Assembly (NCBI GenBank): GCA_034664425.1
Contig: JAXDHR010000127.1
Coordinates: 20,773-84,772, forward strand
From: DATBDM01 sp034664425
Lineage (GTDB): Bacteria > Actinomycetota > Thermoleophilia > Solirubrobacterales > Solirubrobacteraceae
Length of the DNA: 64,000 nt
Direction of reading: 5' to 3'
The position numbers and the translations under genes are program-made. Of this stretch, positions 1 through 7,826 are shown piece by piece. Numbering within the stretch: the stretch's first letter is position 1; every line of letters starts with the position of its first letter. The notes beneath the pieces were generated by a model. It was not told the origin of the DNA. It saw nothing but the letters and a program-made list of their open reading frames with translations, and ran no database searches.

Positions 1-608
1 AGCACCTGCTCGCGCACCAGCTCCGCGAGCATCACGCTCTCGGGCTGGTCGGAGACCTCGTCGGCGGGGAAGTAGAACGGACCCTCGGGCAGCAGCCCGG
101 TGAGGTGCTCGAGCAGCGGGGCCACGCCCTGGCCGGTGCGAGCCGACACCGGGAAGATCTCGGCGTCGGGCAGCAGCTCGGCGGCCGCGCCGAGCGCCGG
201 CACCGTGTGGTCGTGGTCGATCCGATCGACCTTGTTGACCGCGACGACGACCGGCACCCTGGTGCCCGCGAGCGCCTCGGCGATGAAGCGGTCACCGGGA
301 CCGCCGACGCCCTGCTCGCCGTTGAGCACGAACAGCGCGCCGTCGGCCTCGGCCAGCTCGGCCTCGACGCGGCGCTGCATGCGGCTGGTCAGTGCGTCGC
401 GGGGGCGCTGGACGCCCGGCAGGTCGGTCAGGACCAGCTGGTAGCGGTCCGGCTCCGTGAGGACGCCGCGGATCGCGCGCCGGGTCGTCTGCGGCTTGTC
501 GGAGACGATCGCGACCTTGTGCCCGACGAGCGCGTTGACCAGCGTCGACTTCCCGACGTTCGGGCGGCCGGCCAGCGCGATGAACCCGGAGCGCGTCACC
601 GGACCCAT
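1..608 (-). CDS. era: GTPase Era (C-terminal part cut by window edge)
   Basis: Era is a GTPase that binds 16S rRNA and helps 30S subunit maturation. Translated from ATG at 608, the protein shows the G1 P-loop GRPNVGKS near residues 14-21, an effector region with TTRR, a G3 motif DLPG, and the G4 motif NKVD. The KH RNA-binding domain would lie beyond position 1, outside the window. The start overlaps the end of ybeY by 13 bases, and the phoH-ybeY-era order is typical of the family. The G3 motif reads DLPGVQ rather than the usual DTPG followed by hydrophobic-His. The identification is secure; only the missing C-terminus limits it. Confidence 0.95.
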   Translation of the reverse strand, partial: MGPVTRSGFIALAGRPNVGKSTLVNALVGHKVAIVSDKPQTTRRAIRGVLTEPDRYQLVLTDLPGVQRPRDALTSRMQRRVEAELAEADGALFVLNGEQGVGGPGDRFIAEALAGTRVPVVVAVNKVDRIDHDHTVPALGAAAELLPDAEIFPVSARTGQGVAPLLEHLTGLLPEGPFYFPADEVSDQPESVMLAELVREQV

Positions 609-973
609 CCCAGCAGCTCCGCCTGGAGGGCGAGCATCTCCCCGTCGTCGGTCTCATGGTCCATGCCCGTCAGGTGCAGCACGCCGTGCACGACCGCCTC
701 GAGCAGGTCCTCGGTGTGCTCCGGGCAGATCAGGACGTCGCCCAGCTCGCGCGGGCCGACCGCGCGCTCGTCCTCGTCGACCGGGAACGAGAGGACGTCG
801 GTCGGGCCGTCCTTGCCGCGGTGGGCGGCGTTGAGCTCGGTGATCCGCCCGGGGGCCACGAACTCGATCGCGACGTGGCCGTCGTCGACCCCGCCGGAGG
901 ATGCCGCGAGAACCGCGGCGCGCCGCACGTCCTCCGCCGCCAGGGCGTCGCCGATGACCTCGACCTCCAGCAC
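596..973 (-). CDS. ybeY: Endoribonuclease YbeY (rRNA maturation factor)
   Basis: YbeY is a zinc-dependent endoribonuclease involved in 16S rRNA 3'-end processing and ribosome quality control. The 125-residue product carries the family signature HGVLHLTGMDH at residues 96-106, whose three histidines (H96, H100, H106) are the metal ligands. It also carries the conserved segment TDVLSFP before it. Its length is slightly below the usual 150 or so residues. It lies 7 bases after phoH and overlaps era, so the three are probably translated from one mRNA for ribosome assembly. Confidence 0.95.
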   Translation of the reverse strand: MLEVEVIGDALAAEDVRRAAVLAASSGGVDDGHVAIEFVAPGRITELNAAHRGKDGPTDVLSFPVDEDERAVGPRELGDVLICPEHTEDLLEAVVHGVLHLTGMDHETDDGEMLALQAELLGWVR

Positions 974-980
974 CGGGGCG

Positions 981-1967
981 CTAGGCGGTCCGGCGGCGAT
1001 GGTCGGCGGGCCGCAGCTCCGGGGCGGCCCGCTCGGAGTGGCGGTCGTACGCCGCCACGATGCGCTGGACGAGCTTGTGGCGCACGACGTCCTCGCCGCC
1101 GAAGCGCACGAAGTCGACGCCCTCGACGTCCTCGAGGATGTCTCCGACGACCACGAGCCCGGACTTCTGGTCGCGCGGCAGGTCGACCTGCGTCACGTCG
1201 CCGGTGACGACCATCTTCGAGCCGAACCCGAGTCGGGTCAGGAACATCTTCATCTGCTCGGGCGTCGTGTTCTGGGCCTCGTCGAGGATCACGAACGAGT
1301 CGTTGAGCGTGCGGCCGCGCATGAACGCGAGCGGCGCGACCTCGATCACGCCCTTCTCCAGGTGCGAGGCGACCTTCTCGGCGTCCATCATGTCGTGCAG
1401 GGCGTCGAAGAGCGGGCGCAGGTACGGGTCGACCTTGGCCATCAGGTCGCCCGGCAGGAACCCGAGGCGCTCGCCGGCCTCGACCGCCGGCCGCGTGAGG
1501 ATGATGCGATTGACCTCGCGGCGCTGGAGCGCGGCGGTCGCCATCGCCATGGCCAGGAACGTCTTGCCGGTGCCGGCCGGGCCGACCCCGAACGTCACGG
1601 TGGACTGGCGAATCGCGTCGACGTAGCGCTTCTGGTTGACCGAGCGCGGCGCGACGCGCAGGTTGCGATGGCGCCAGACGACGTCCTCGAGCACCTCCGC
1701 GGGCGGCTGGTCCTGCTCGAGCACGCGCGAGACCGACTCGATCGTGGCCGGTTCGATCGCGTGCCCGCGCTCCACGAGCGCCGACAGCTCCCGCACGACG
1801 GTCGCGCCCGCCTGGACGGCATCGGCGTCGCCATCGAGCGTCAGCACGTTGCCGCGCAGGTAGACGTCGCACTCGAGGTGTCCCTCGAGCGTGCGCAGGA
1901 TCTGGTCGTTGGAGCCGGCGAGCTCCGCGGCGACCTCGTTGGACAGCTCCATCTGCCGTCGTGCCAT
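981..1967 (-). CDS. phoH: PhoH-family ATPase (YbeZ-like)
   Basis: This is a PhoH/YbeZ-family P-loop ATPase of 328 residues, the partner of YbeY in many bacteria and thought to act in RNA metabolism. A small N-terminal domain (about residues 10-100) precedes the ATPase core. The core shows a Walker A motif GPAGTGKT at 129-136, the family motif RPAVEAGERLGFLPGD, and a Walker B-type segment DEAQN followed by MKMFLTR. Its ATG follows directly on the stop codon of yqeY with no spacer, and ybeY and era follow, so it sits in a ribosome/RNA operon. Assignment to the family is secure; its exact substrate is unknown. Confidence 0.93.
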   Translation of the reverse strand: MARRQMELSNEVAAELAGSNDQILRTLEGHLECDVYLRGNVLTLDGDADAVQAGATVVRELSALVERGHAIEPATIESVSRVLEQDQPPAEVLEDVVWRHRNLRVAPRSVNQKRYVDAIRQSTVTFGVGPAGTGKTFLAMAMATAALQRREVNRIILTRPAVEAGERLGFLPGDLMAKVDPYLRPLFDALHDMMDAEKVASHLEKGVIEVAPLAFMRGRTLNDSFVILDEAQNTTPEQMKMFLTRLGFGSKMVVTGDVTQVDLPRDQKSGLVVVGDILEDVEGVDFVRFGGEDVVRHKLVQRIVAAYDRHSERAAPELRPADHRRRTA

Positions 1968-2396
1968 CTAGTGCAGCGCTTCCTTCACTTTTGTCGATAC
2001 GCGCCGGCCACCGGCCCGTCCGCCGGCGGCGGCCATGACGTGCTTGATCGCCTTGCCCATGTCCCTCGGCCCCTGCGCCCCGGTCTCCTCGACGGCCTGC
2101 CGGACGAGGACGTCCAGCTCGTCGTCGGAGAGCTCCGCGGGCAGGTAGGCCTCGATCGTCTCGGCCTCGAAGGCCTCGCCTGAGGCGAGGTCGTCGCGAC
2201 CGGCGTCCCGGTAGGCGGTCTCCGCCTCGCGGCGGCGCTTGCGCTCCCGCCGCAGCACGGCGAGCTCGTCTCCGTCTCCATCCTTGGCGGCCTTCTGGAG
2301 CTCGGAGAGCACGAGCCGGAGCGCCGAGACGCGATCACGCTCCCCCGCTTTCATGGCGGAGGTGACGTCACCCCTGATGCGATCGGCGATCTGCAC
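1968..2396 (-). CDS. yqeY: GatB/YqeY domain protein
   Basis: This 142-residue helical protein belongs to the YqeY family, which resembles the tRNA-binding tail domain of GatB. It is thought to act in tRNA or amidotransferase-related work, but no activity is firmly established. Typical features are SALRLVLSELQKA near the N-terminus, a charged central helix rich in RRERKRRREAE, an IEAYLP segment, and a C-terminal DMGKAIKHVM motif. I chose GTG at 2396, giving a start MQIADRIRGDV. The frame stays open upstream only as low-complexity arginine-rich sequence that looks non-coding. Its stop abuts the phoH ATG. Confidence 0.85.
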   Translation of the reverse strand: MQIADRIRGDVTSAMKAGERDRVSALRLVLSELQKAAKDGDGDELAVLRRERKRRREAETAYRDAGRDDLASGEAFEAETIEAYLPAELSDDELDVLVRQAVEETGAQGPRDMGKAIKHVMAAAGGRAGGRRVSTKVKEALH

Positions 2397-2496
2397 CCAC
2401 TTCCAGTGTACGCCGCCGCCCGGTCGCCGCCGCCGGGCGTGACGTCGGCGGGCCGGGTTCGAGCCCGGAGGGGGCGAAGTCTGCACGCGCGCCCCT

Positions 2497-3459
2497 ATGG
2501 AGGGCATGCCGGGCCGCCTCGATCGCCTCCCCTCCGTCGCGCTGCCCGGCGGCGTGCGAATCCATGTCGCCGCGGGCCACCGCGCACGGCTGCTCGGTCT
2601 CGCCTGGCTGCGCGCGCCGGTGGCCGGGAGCGCGCTGCTGCTCGTGCGCTGCCGGTCGGTCCACACCGCCGGCATGCGCTGGCCGCTCGACCTCGTCTGG
2701 CTCGACCGTGGCGGGGCGGTCGTGCGCGTGGACGCGGCGGTGCCGCCCTGGCGCCTGCGCGCCTGCGCGCGCGCCCGTGCGGTCGTGGAGGTGCCCGCCG
2801 GCGAGGCGGCGGCGCTGCTTGCCGCACTGGAGGCCGAGGGCCGCGCGGTGGCGGTCCGCGCGGCGCTCACCCGAGCGCGATCGCAGCGACGCCGGCCACG
2901 ACGACCGCCGCACCGGCGATCCGTGCGCGCGAAACGTGCTCGCGGCCGAGCACCGCCACGGCGACCGTGGCCATCACGACGCTCGTCTCCCGGATCGCCG
3001 CCACGGGCGCGGCCTCGGCCCGCTCGAGCGCGAAGAGCACGAGCGCGTAGGCCACCGCCATCCCGGCGCCCGCCAGCACCGATCGCACGCCGACGGCCGC
3101 GCGCACCGCCGCGCCCCCGCGCCATGCGAGGACGGCGGCGAGGTAGGCGACGGCGGCGATCCCGAGCACGATCTCAAAGTACGGCAGCGCCGCTGCGTGG
3201 CGGACGCCGCGGTCGTCGACGAGCGTGTAGCCGGCGATGCAGGCGGCGATCGCGAGCGCGAGCGGCAGTCCAGACGCGGCGGATCCTCCTCCGCAGTCCG
3301 GGCGGTCGTCCGAGCCCGCGTCCCTGCTGGCATGCGAACCGGCGTGCGACCGGACGACGTTCGCGTCGGGGCGCCGGCCGCGCACCAGCAGCACGCCCGC
3401 GCCGACGGCGAGCACGCCCGCGGCCTGCGGCGGGTGGACCGGTGCCGCCAGCAGCGTGA
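2497..3459 (+). CDS. DUF192-family protein with an anomalous long antisense tail
   Basis: Residues 1 to about 120 form a DUF192 (UPF0127) domain: GLAWLRAP, then SVHTAGMRWPLDLVWLD, then a VVEVPAG segment near the end. The family has about 110-120 residues and no well-defined biochemical role. Here no stop follows the domain. The frame stays open for about 200 more residues of arginine- and proline-rich sequence running antisense through the EamA transporter gene on the other strand. That tail looks like a shadow of the other gene, so the natural stop seems lost, or a sequence error hides it. ATG at 2506, with GGAGG just before it, is an alternative start. The domain call is good, the 3' end is doubtful. 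Confidence 0.6.
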   Translation: MEGMPGRLDRLPSVALPGGVRIHVAAGHRARLLGLAWLRAPVAGSALLLVRCRSVHTAGMRWPLDLVWLDRGGAVVRVDAAVPPWRLRACARARAVVEVPAGEAAALLAALEAEGRAVAVRAALTRARSQRRRPRRPPHRRSVRAKRARGRAPPRRPWPSRRSSPGSPPRARPRPARARRARARRPPPSRRPPAPIARRRPRAPPRPRAMRGRRRGRRRRRSRARSQSTAAPLRGGRRGRRRACSRRCRRRSRARAAVQTRRILLRSPGGRPSPRPCWHANRRATGRRSRRGAGRAPAARPRRRRARPRPAAGGPVPPAA

Positions 3460-3772
3460 CCGAGACGACGAGCGCGATCACCGGCGCGGCGCCGCGCGCC
3501 ACCGGATAGACCGTGGTCAGATCCGCGCCGGCGTAAGCCGTGGCGAGCAACGCGAAGTAGCCGAGCTCGAGCGCGATCGACGCGGCAGCGTAGGGCGCCA
3601 CGCCGGCCTGCACGCGCCAGCTCGCCGCGGCGAACGGCGCCAGCACGAGCACGCCGGCGAGGAGCGCGACCGCGGTCGTGGCGTGTGTGTCGCGGGCGTC
3701 GGCGACCAGTGTGTTCCAGCCCGCGTGCAGGACGGCGGACCCGAGCGCGAGCGCGAGCGCGGCCGCCGTCAT
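2867..3772 (-). CDS. EamA/DMT-superfamily transporter
   Basis: This is a polytopic inner-membrane protein of 301 residues with the two-fold repeated, roughly ten-helix architecture of the drug/metabolite (EamA) transporter superfamily. The first half contains AVLHAGWNTLVA and a VYPVARGAAPVIA segment. The second half contains ALVLFALERAEAAPVAAIRETSVVMA, the characteristic region of helix pairs 3-4 in each repeat. A hydrophilic, aspartate-rich linker (about residues 140-170) separates the halves. I chose ATG at 3772 because the 49 codons upstream encode arginine-rich sequence overlapping the ndh end. The transported substrate cannot be told from sequence. The gene follows ndh by 25 bases. Confidence 0.85.
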   Translation of the reverse strand: MTAAALALALGSAVLHAGWNTLVADARDTHATTAVALLAGVLVLAPFAAASWRVQAGVAPYAAASIALELGYFALLATAYAGADLTTVYPVARGAAPVIALVVSVTLLAAPVHPPQAAGVLAVGAGVLLVRGRRPDANVVRSHAGSHASRDAGSDDRPDCGGGSAASGLPLALAIAACIAGYTLVDDRGVRHAAALPYFEIVLGIAAVAYLAAVLAWRGGAAVRAAVGVRSVLAGAGMAVAYALVLFALERAEAAPVAAIRETSVVMATVAVAVLGREHVSRARIAGAAVVVAGVAAIALG

Positions 3773-3797
3773 CGCCCGCGCCGGCGGGTGACGGAGC

Positions 3798-5201
3798 TCA
3801 GCGGTCGGCGCGCGCCGCAGGTCCGCCGGACGACGTGCCGCCCGGCTCCTCCTCGCCGCCCTGCGCCTCGCCGGCCGGGGTCGTGCCCCCGGCGCTCTGC
3901 TCGTGCAGCCCGTTCTCACCGAGGGCCGGCGGGTGTCCGAGCTGACCCAGCTCGGAGGCGTCGCGCCCGAACGCGAGCTCGACGGACCAGTCGGTCACGA
4001 GCCGCAGCCGGCGCTTGAAGCCCGGCATCATCATCAGGTGGTAGCTGCGAGCGAGGAACCACGCCGGAAAGCCGTGCCACTTGAGCCCGAGCGTCTCGGC
4101 GACGGCCCGGTGGCGGCCCATGTCGACGAACACGCCGAGCGTCTTGTACGTGAACGCGTGCTTGCGGTCGTGCCCTGAATCGCCGAGCGCGGCCGCGACG
4201 TTCCGCGCGACCGTCGTGGCCTGGCGCAGCGCGTGCTGCGCGGTCGGCGGGCTCGGCTGGCCGGGTCGTGCCGGATCAGGGATCGCGGCCGCGTCGCCGA
4301 CCGCCCAGACGTTCTCGAAGCCCTCGACCTGGCAGTAGCGATCGGCCTTCAGGCGCCCGCCCGCGTCGAGCGGCAGTCCGAGCCGGGCGACCACCGGGTG
4401 CGGCTTCACGCCGGCCGTCCAAGCGACGGTACGGGTCGGTACGACCTCGCCCGTCGACAGCTCGACCGAGTCCACCGAGAGACGCTCGATCGTCGTGCTC
4501 GTCAGCACCTCGATGCCGCGCTTGCGCAGCTCGCCGGTCGCCGCGCGCGCGAGATCCGCGGAGATCTCGGGCATCACGCGATCGCGCGCCTCGACGAGCA
4601 GGAAGCGCAGCCCATGCAGGCGCGAGCGCGGGTAGAGGTCCACGAGGTCGGCGGCGAGGTCCTGGAGCTCGGCGATGCCCTCCAGGCCCGCGTAGCCCGC
4701 GCCGACGACGACGAAGGTCAGGAGCGCGCTGCGCGTCTCGTCGTCCTCGACCGACTCGGCGGTCTCCAGTGCGTGGATCAGCCGGTTGCGCAGCGCGATC
4801 GCCTCCGACAGCGTCTTGAACCCGACGGCGTGCTCGGCGAGACCCGGGATCGGCAGCGTGCGCGAGATCGAGCCGATCGCGACGACGAGCTGGTCGTAGT
4901 GCAGCGTCTGCTCGCGGCCGTCCGTGCTGCGCACCTGGACCGCGCGCGCACCCGGGTCGGCGGAGAGCACGTGCCCGAGGTAGATGTTGGTCGAGCGCAG
5001 CTCCTCGCGCAGCGGGACGACGACGTGGCGGGGCTCGAGCGTCCCGCCCGCCGCGCCCGGGAGCAGCGGCGTGTAGAGCATGAAGTTGACGTCGTTGACG
5101 ACGGTGATGGTGGCGGAGTGCGCGGGGAGCAGCCGCTCGAGCTTGCGGGCGGTGTAGAGGCCGCCGTACCCGCCGCCCAGGATCAGGACGTTCCAGGCCA
5201 T
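3798..5201 (-). CDS. ndh: Type II NADH:quinone oxidoreductase (NDH-2)
   Basis: This is a 467-residue single-subunit, FAD-containing NADH dehydrogenase that passes electrons from NADH to membrane quinone without pumping protons. The N-terminal FAD-binding motif GGGYGGL is at residues 9-15. A second nucleotide-binding motif GAGYAG lies near residue 168, and WAVGDAA marks the second FAD contact. The C-terminal region WHGFPAWFLARSYHLMMMPG is the amphipathic membrane-association part of the family. A glycine- and glutamate-rich tail of about 40 residues follows and looks disordered. It sits between threonine dehydratase and the EamA transporter in a run of minus-strand genes. Confidence 0.93.
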   Translation of the reverse strand: MAWNVLILGGGYGGLYTARKLERLLPAHSATITVVNDVNFMLYTPLLPGAAGGTLEPRHVVVPLREELRSTNIYLGHVLSADPGARAVQVRSTDGREQTLHYDQLVVAIGSISRTLPIPGLAEHAVGFKTLSEAIALRNRLIHALETAESVEDDETRSALLTFVVVGAGYAGLEGIAELQDLAADLVDLYPRSRLHGLRFLLVEARDRVMPEISADLARAATGELRKRGIEVLTSTTIERLSVDSVELSTGEVVPTRTVAWTAGVKPHPVVARLGLPLDAGGRLKADRYCQVEGFENVWAVGDAAAIPDPARPGQPSPPTAQHALRQATTVARNVAAALGDSGHDRKHAFTYKTLGVFVDMGRHRAVAETLGLKWHGFPAWFLARSYHLMMMPGFKRRLRLVTDWSVELAFGRDASELGQLGHPPALGENGLHEQSAGGTTPAGEAQGGEEEPGGTSSGGPAARADR

Positions 5202-5221
5202 GTGTCGAGGCTACCCCGCAG

Positions 5222-6205
5222 TCAGCCGGCGAGTCCGGAGCCGTCGGGCAGCAGCGCGGCGATCAGCTCCCCGAACCGCGTGGCCGAGACGTTGCCTCCG
5301 GACAGCGTCACGCCCACTCGCAGGCCCGCCACGTCGACCCGTCCGGCGAGCAGCGCGGCCAGCGCGCAGGCCCCGCTCGGCTCGGCGACGGTCTTCAAAC
5401 GCTCGAAGAGCAGTTGCATCGCGGCCACGATCTCCGCGTCGGACGCCAGGACGATCTCGTCGACTCGCTGCTGGATGACCGGAAAGGTCAGCGCGCCGGG
5501 GATCGGGATCTGCTGGCCGTCGGCGATCGTCCGCGGGACGTCGATGCGGACGCGCTCGCCCGCCGCGAGCGAGCGGCGCGTGTCGTCGCCCGCCTCGGGC
5601 TCGACGCCGACGACGCGGATCCCCGGTACGAGCGCCTTCGCGGCGGTCGCGCAGCCCGCGATCAGGCCGCCGCCGCCGACGCAGACGAGCAGCACGTCGA
5701 GCGGACCGGCCTGCTCGAGCAGCTCGACGGCAACCGTCCCCTGGCCGGCCATCACCCGCTCGTCGTCGTAGGGATGGATCGGGATCAGCCCGCGCTCGCG
5801 CACCAGCTCGTCCAGCAGCGCCTCGCGGTCGGACACGTAGCGGTCGAACTCGATCACCTCGGCCCCGTGGCCGCGCGTGGCGGCGAGCTTGCCCGGCGGC
5901 GAGTCGGCTGGCATCAAGATCGTCGCGCGCACCCCCTCGAGGCTCGCGGCCAGCGCGAGCGCCTGGGCGTGGTTGCCCGAGGAGACGGTCGCCACGCCGC
6001 GCCCGCGCTCGTCCGGGTCCAGGCAGGCGATCGCGTTGCAGGCGCCGCGGAACTTGAAGGCGCCGACGCGCTGGAGGTTCTCGGCCTTCAGGAACACCTG
6101 GGCGCCGGTCAGCGCGTCGAGATGGCGCGAGGTGAGCACGGGGGTGCGGTGCGCGATGCCCTCGATGCGCATCGCGGCCTCACGGATCTCGGAGAGGCCG
6201 ATCAT
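5222..6205 (-). CDS. ilvA: Threonine/serine dehydratase (PLP-dependent, no ACT domain)
   Basis: This enzyme of fold-type II PLP family deaminates L-threonine (and probably serine) to the 2-oxo acid. It has 327 residues, the length of the short catabolic form without the regulatory ACT domain, so TdcB-like may be a better name than biosynthetic IlvA. K51 in FKFRGACNA is the expected PLP lysine. The substrate loop SSGNHAQA and the phosphate-binding GGGGLIAG loop are intact. The ATG at 6205 overlaps the stop of the preceding prmA gene (ATGA), which argues for translational coupling and fixes the start. Confidence 0.92.
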   Translation of the reverse strand: MIGLSEIREAAMRIEGIAHRTPVLTSRHLDALTGAQVFLKAENLQRVGAFKFRGACNAIACLDPDERGRGVATVSSGNHAQALALAASLEGVRATILMPADSPPGKLAATRGHGAEVIEFDRYVSDREALLDELVRERGLIPIHPYDDERVMAGQGTVAVELLEQAGPLDVLLVCVGGGGLIAGCATAAKALVPGIRVVGVEPEAGDDTRRSLAAGERVRIDVPRTIADGQQIPIPGALTFPVIQQRVDEIVLASDAEIVAAMQLLFERLKTVAEPSGACALAALLAGRVDVAGLRVGVTLSGGNVSATRFGELIAALLPDGSGLAG

Positions 6206-7014
6206 CGGCTCAGCAGGATCGCGGACCAGCCGTCGCGGTCGCGCCGCTGCGCGACCCCGAGCCCGTGCTCGGCGAACGCCGCGGCGACCGCGTCGACCTC
6301 GTCGGGCCGCAGCCCGGAGGCGACCAGGCGCTCGGGTACGCGCTCGAGCCGCGCGGCGACCTCGAGCAGCAGCGGCCGGACGAGGTTGGCCACCACGGTC
6401 GGGGCCCATGGCCCGGACTCGCAGCGCAGGTCGCGGCGGTCGACGGCGAGCGCGACGCCGTTGAGCTCGGCGGCCGCGAGCGTCGCCCCCACCGATGCCG
6501 CCTCGACGTCGCAGGCCGTGACCGGCATCCAGCCGAGCTTAGCCGCCGCGATCGAGAGGATCCCGGAGCCGCAGCCCCAGTCGGCCAGCGCGCCGGCCGG
6601 CGCGAGGTCCACAAGCAGCTGCAGGCACAGCCGCGTCGTGGGGTGCGCGCCGGTGCCGAACGCCTGCCCGGGGTCGATGACGACGTCGTGCGCGCCGGGC
6701 CGGAGCCCCGCCCACGGCGGGCGCACGCGGATCGCACCGGCGCGGCCGTCGACGTCGAGCGGTCGGTGCCAGTCGCGCCAGCGCTCCTCCCAGCCGTCGG
6801 CGAGCTCGGAGGTCGAGACCTCGACGAGCGCCTCCCCGGCCGCGGCCCGCAGGTCGGGCAGCGCCGGGAGCTCCCCGGCGGCGCCGTAGATCGCGTACTC
6901 GACGCTGCCGTCGGGGAGCGCGCGCTCCTCGAGGCCGGCCGGGGCGAGCTCGAGCAGCTCGGCCAGCACGAGCTCGGCGTGCTCGGCGCCGACGCGCACG
7001 GCGAGCCGGATCAT
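6202..7014 (-). CDS. prmA: PrmA-family methyltransferase, downstream paralog
   Basis: This is a 270-residue class I SAM-dependent methyltransferase of the ribosomal protein L11 methyltransferase family. The linker motif DPGQAFGTGAHPTT is at residues 114-127, motif I DWGCGSGILS at 145-154, and an NLVRPLL segment stands where PrmA has N-I-L-A-x-P-L. An N-terminal domain of about 100 residues matches the L11-binding domain position. Its ATG overlaps the stop of a second PrmA-like gene just upstream, and the two proteins align at identical positions. Of the pair this copy keeps the more canonical DPG...FGTG and CGSG motifs, so it is the likelier true L11 methylase. A longer in-frame start upstream would read into the neighbour and is rejected. 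Confidence 0.9.
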   Translation of the reverse strand: MIRLAVRVGAEHAELVLAELLELAPAGLEERALPDGSVEYAIYGAAGELPALPDLRAAAGEALVEVSTSELADGWEERWRDWHRPLDVDGRAGAIRVRPPWAGLRPGAHDVVIDPGQAFGTGAHPTTRLCLQLLVDLAPAGALADWGCGSGILSIAAAKLGWMPVTACDVEAASVGATLAAAELNGVALAVDRRDLRCESGPWAPTVVANLVRPLLLEVAARLERVPERLVASGLRPDEVDAVAAAFAEHGLGVAQRRDRDGWSAILLSR

Positions 7015-7826
7015 GGCGCCACCAGCAGGATCGCCGCCCAACCCTCGTCCTCGATCCGGCGCGCCTCGCGCAGCCCGCGCCCGGCCCAGGCGGCGGCGAC
7101 GGCATCGGCCTCCGCGACGAGCACGCCGGAGAGCAGCAGCCGCTCGGGCGGCCGCTCGACGGCGGTGGCGAGCCGGGTCAGCAGCGGCGCGAAGAGGTTC
7201 GCGCAGACGGTCGGCGCCCACGGCGCGGCCACGGCGGTCAGGTCGGCGGCGCGCGCCTCGATCGCCACGCCGTTGACCGCGGCGTTCTCCTCGACCACCG
7301 CCACGGCGGCGACGTCGAGCTCGAGCGCGATCACCGGGGCCCAGCCGAGCCGCGCGGCGGCGACGGCCAGCACGCCGGTCCCGGCGCCCCAGTCGCACAG
7401 CGCGCCTCCTGGCGCCTCGCCGAGCAGCAGCCGCAGCACCAGCCGCGTCGTCGGATGCGTTCCGGCGCCGAAGAGCACGTCCGGGTTCACCACGAGGTCC
7501 TCCGAGCCGCCGGGAACCCATGGCGGCCGGATCGTCAGCGACCGCCGGCCGTCCGCGACGGTCACGGGCCCCAGGTGGCGGTGCCAGCGCCGCGCCCAGT
7601 CCTCCGGGACCGGCGCCCGAGTGAGCCCGGCGAATGCGCCGCCGAGCCGCGCTTGGAGCACGGCGGGCTCGGGCAGTGCCCCCGGCTCGGCGTAGGTCGC
7701 GAACTCGACGTCGTCACCGAGGGCGCGCTCCTCGAGCCCGCCCGGCAGCAGGTCCAGCAGCGCGGCGAGGGCGGTCTCGGCCTGATCGCCGTGGACCCGG
7801 ATGCCGAGACGGACGAGCGCGCTCAC
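7011..7826 (-). CDS. PrmA-family methyltransferase, upstream diverged paralog
   Basis: This is a second PrmA-like methyltransferase of 271 residues, directly after dnaJ and directly before the other prmA gene. Key motifs occupy the same residue numbers as in its twin but are altered: NPDVLFGAGTHPTT at 114-127 in place of DPG-x-x-FGTG, DWGAGTG at 145-151, and NLFAPLL. The SAM-binding glycine pattern is intact, so it is probably active, perhaps on another target or residue. The GTG at 7826 overlaps the dnaJ stop (GTGA). The hrcA-dnaJ-prmA order is common in bacteria; two copies in tandem are not. Confidence 0.85.
   Translation of the reverse strand: MSALVRLGIRVHGDQAETALAALLDLLPGGLEERALGDDVEFATYAEPGALPEPAVLQARLGGAFAGLTRAPVPEDWARRWHRHLGPVTVADGRRSLTIRPPWVPGGSEDLVVNPDVLFGAGTHPTTRLVLRLLLGEAPGGALCDWGAGTGVLAVAAARLGWAPVIALELDVAAVAVVEENAAVNGVAIEARAADLTAVAAPWAPTVCANLFAPLLTRLATAVERPPERLLLSGVLVAEADAVAAAWAGRGLREARRIEDEGWAAILLVAP

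Noticed and set aside
105..2183. A 692-codon open frame on the plus strand.
   Set aside because: It is antisense to era, ybeY, phoH and yqeY, all clear genes; long shadow frames are expected at this GC content.
2453..2472. GGTTCGAGCCCGG looks like a tRNA T arm.
   Set aside because: The stem does not pair with a 7-base loop and the flanks give no acceptor, anticodon or D arm on either strand.
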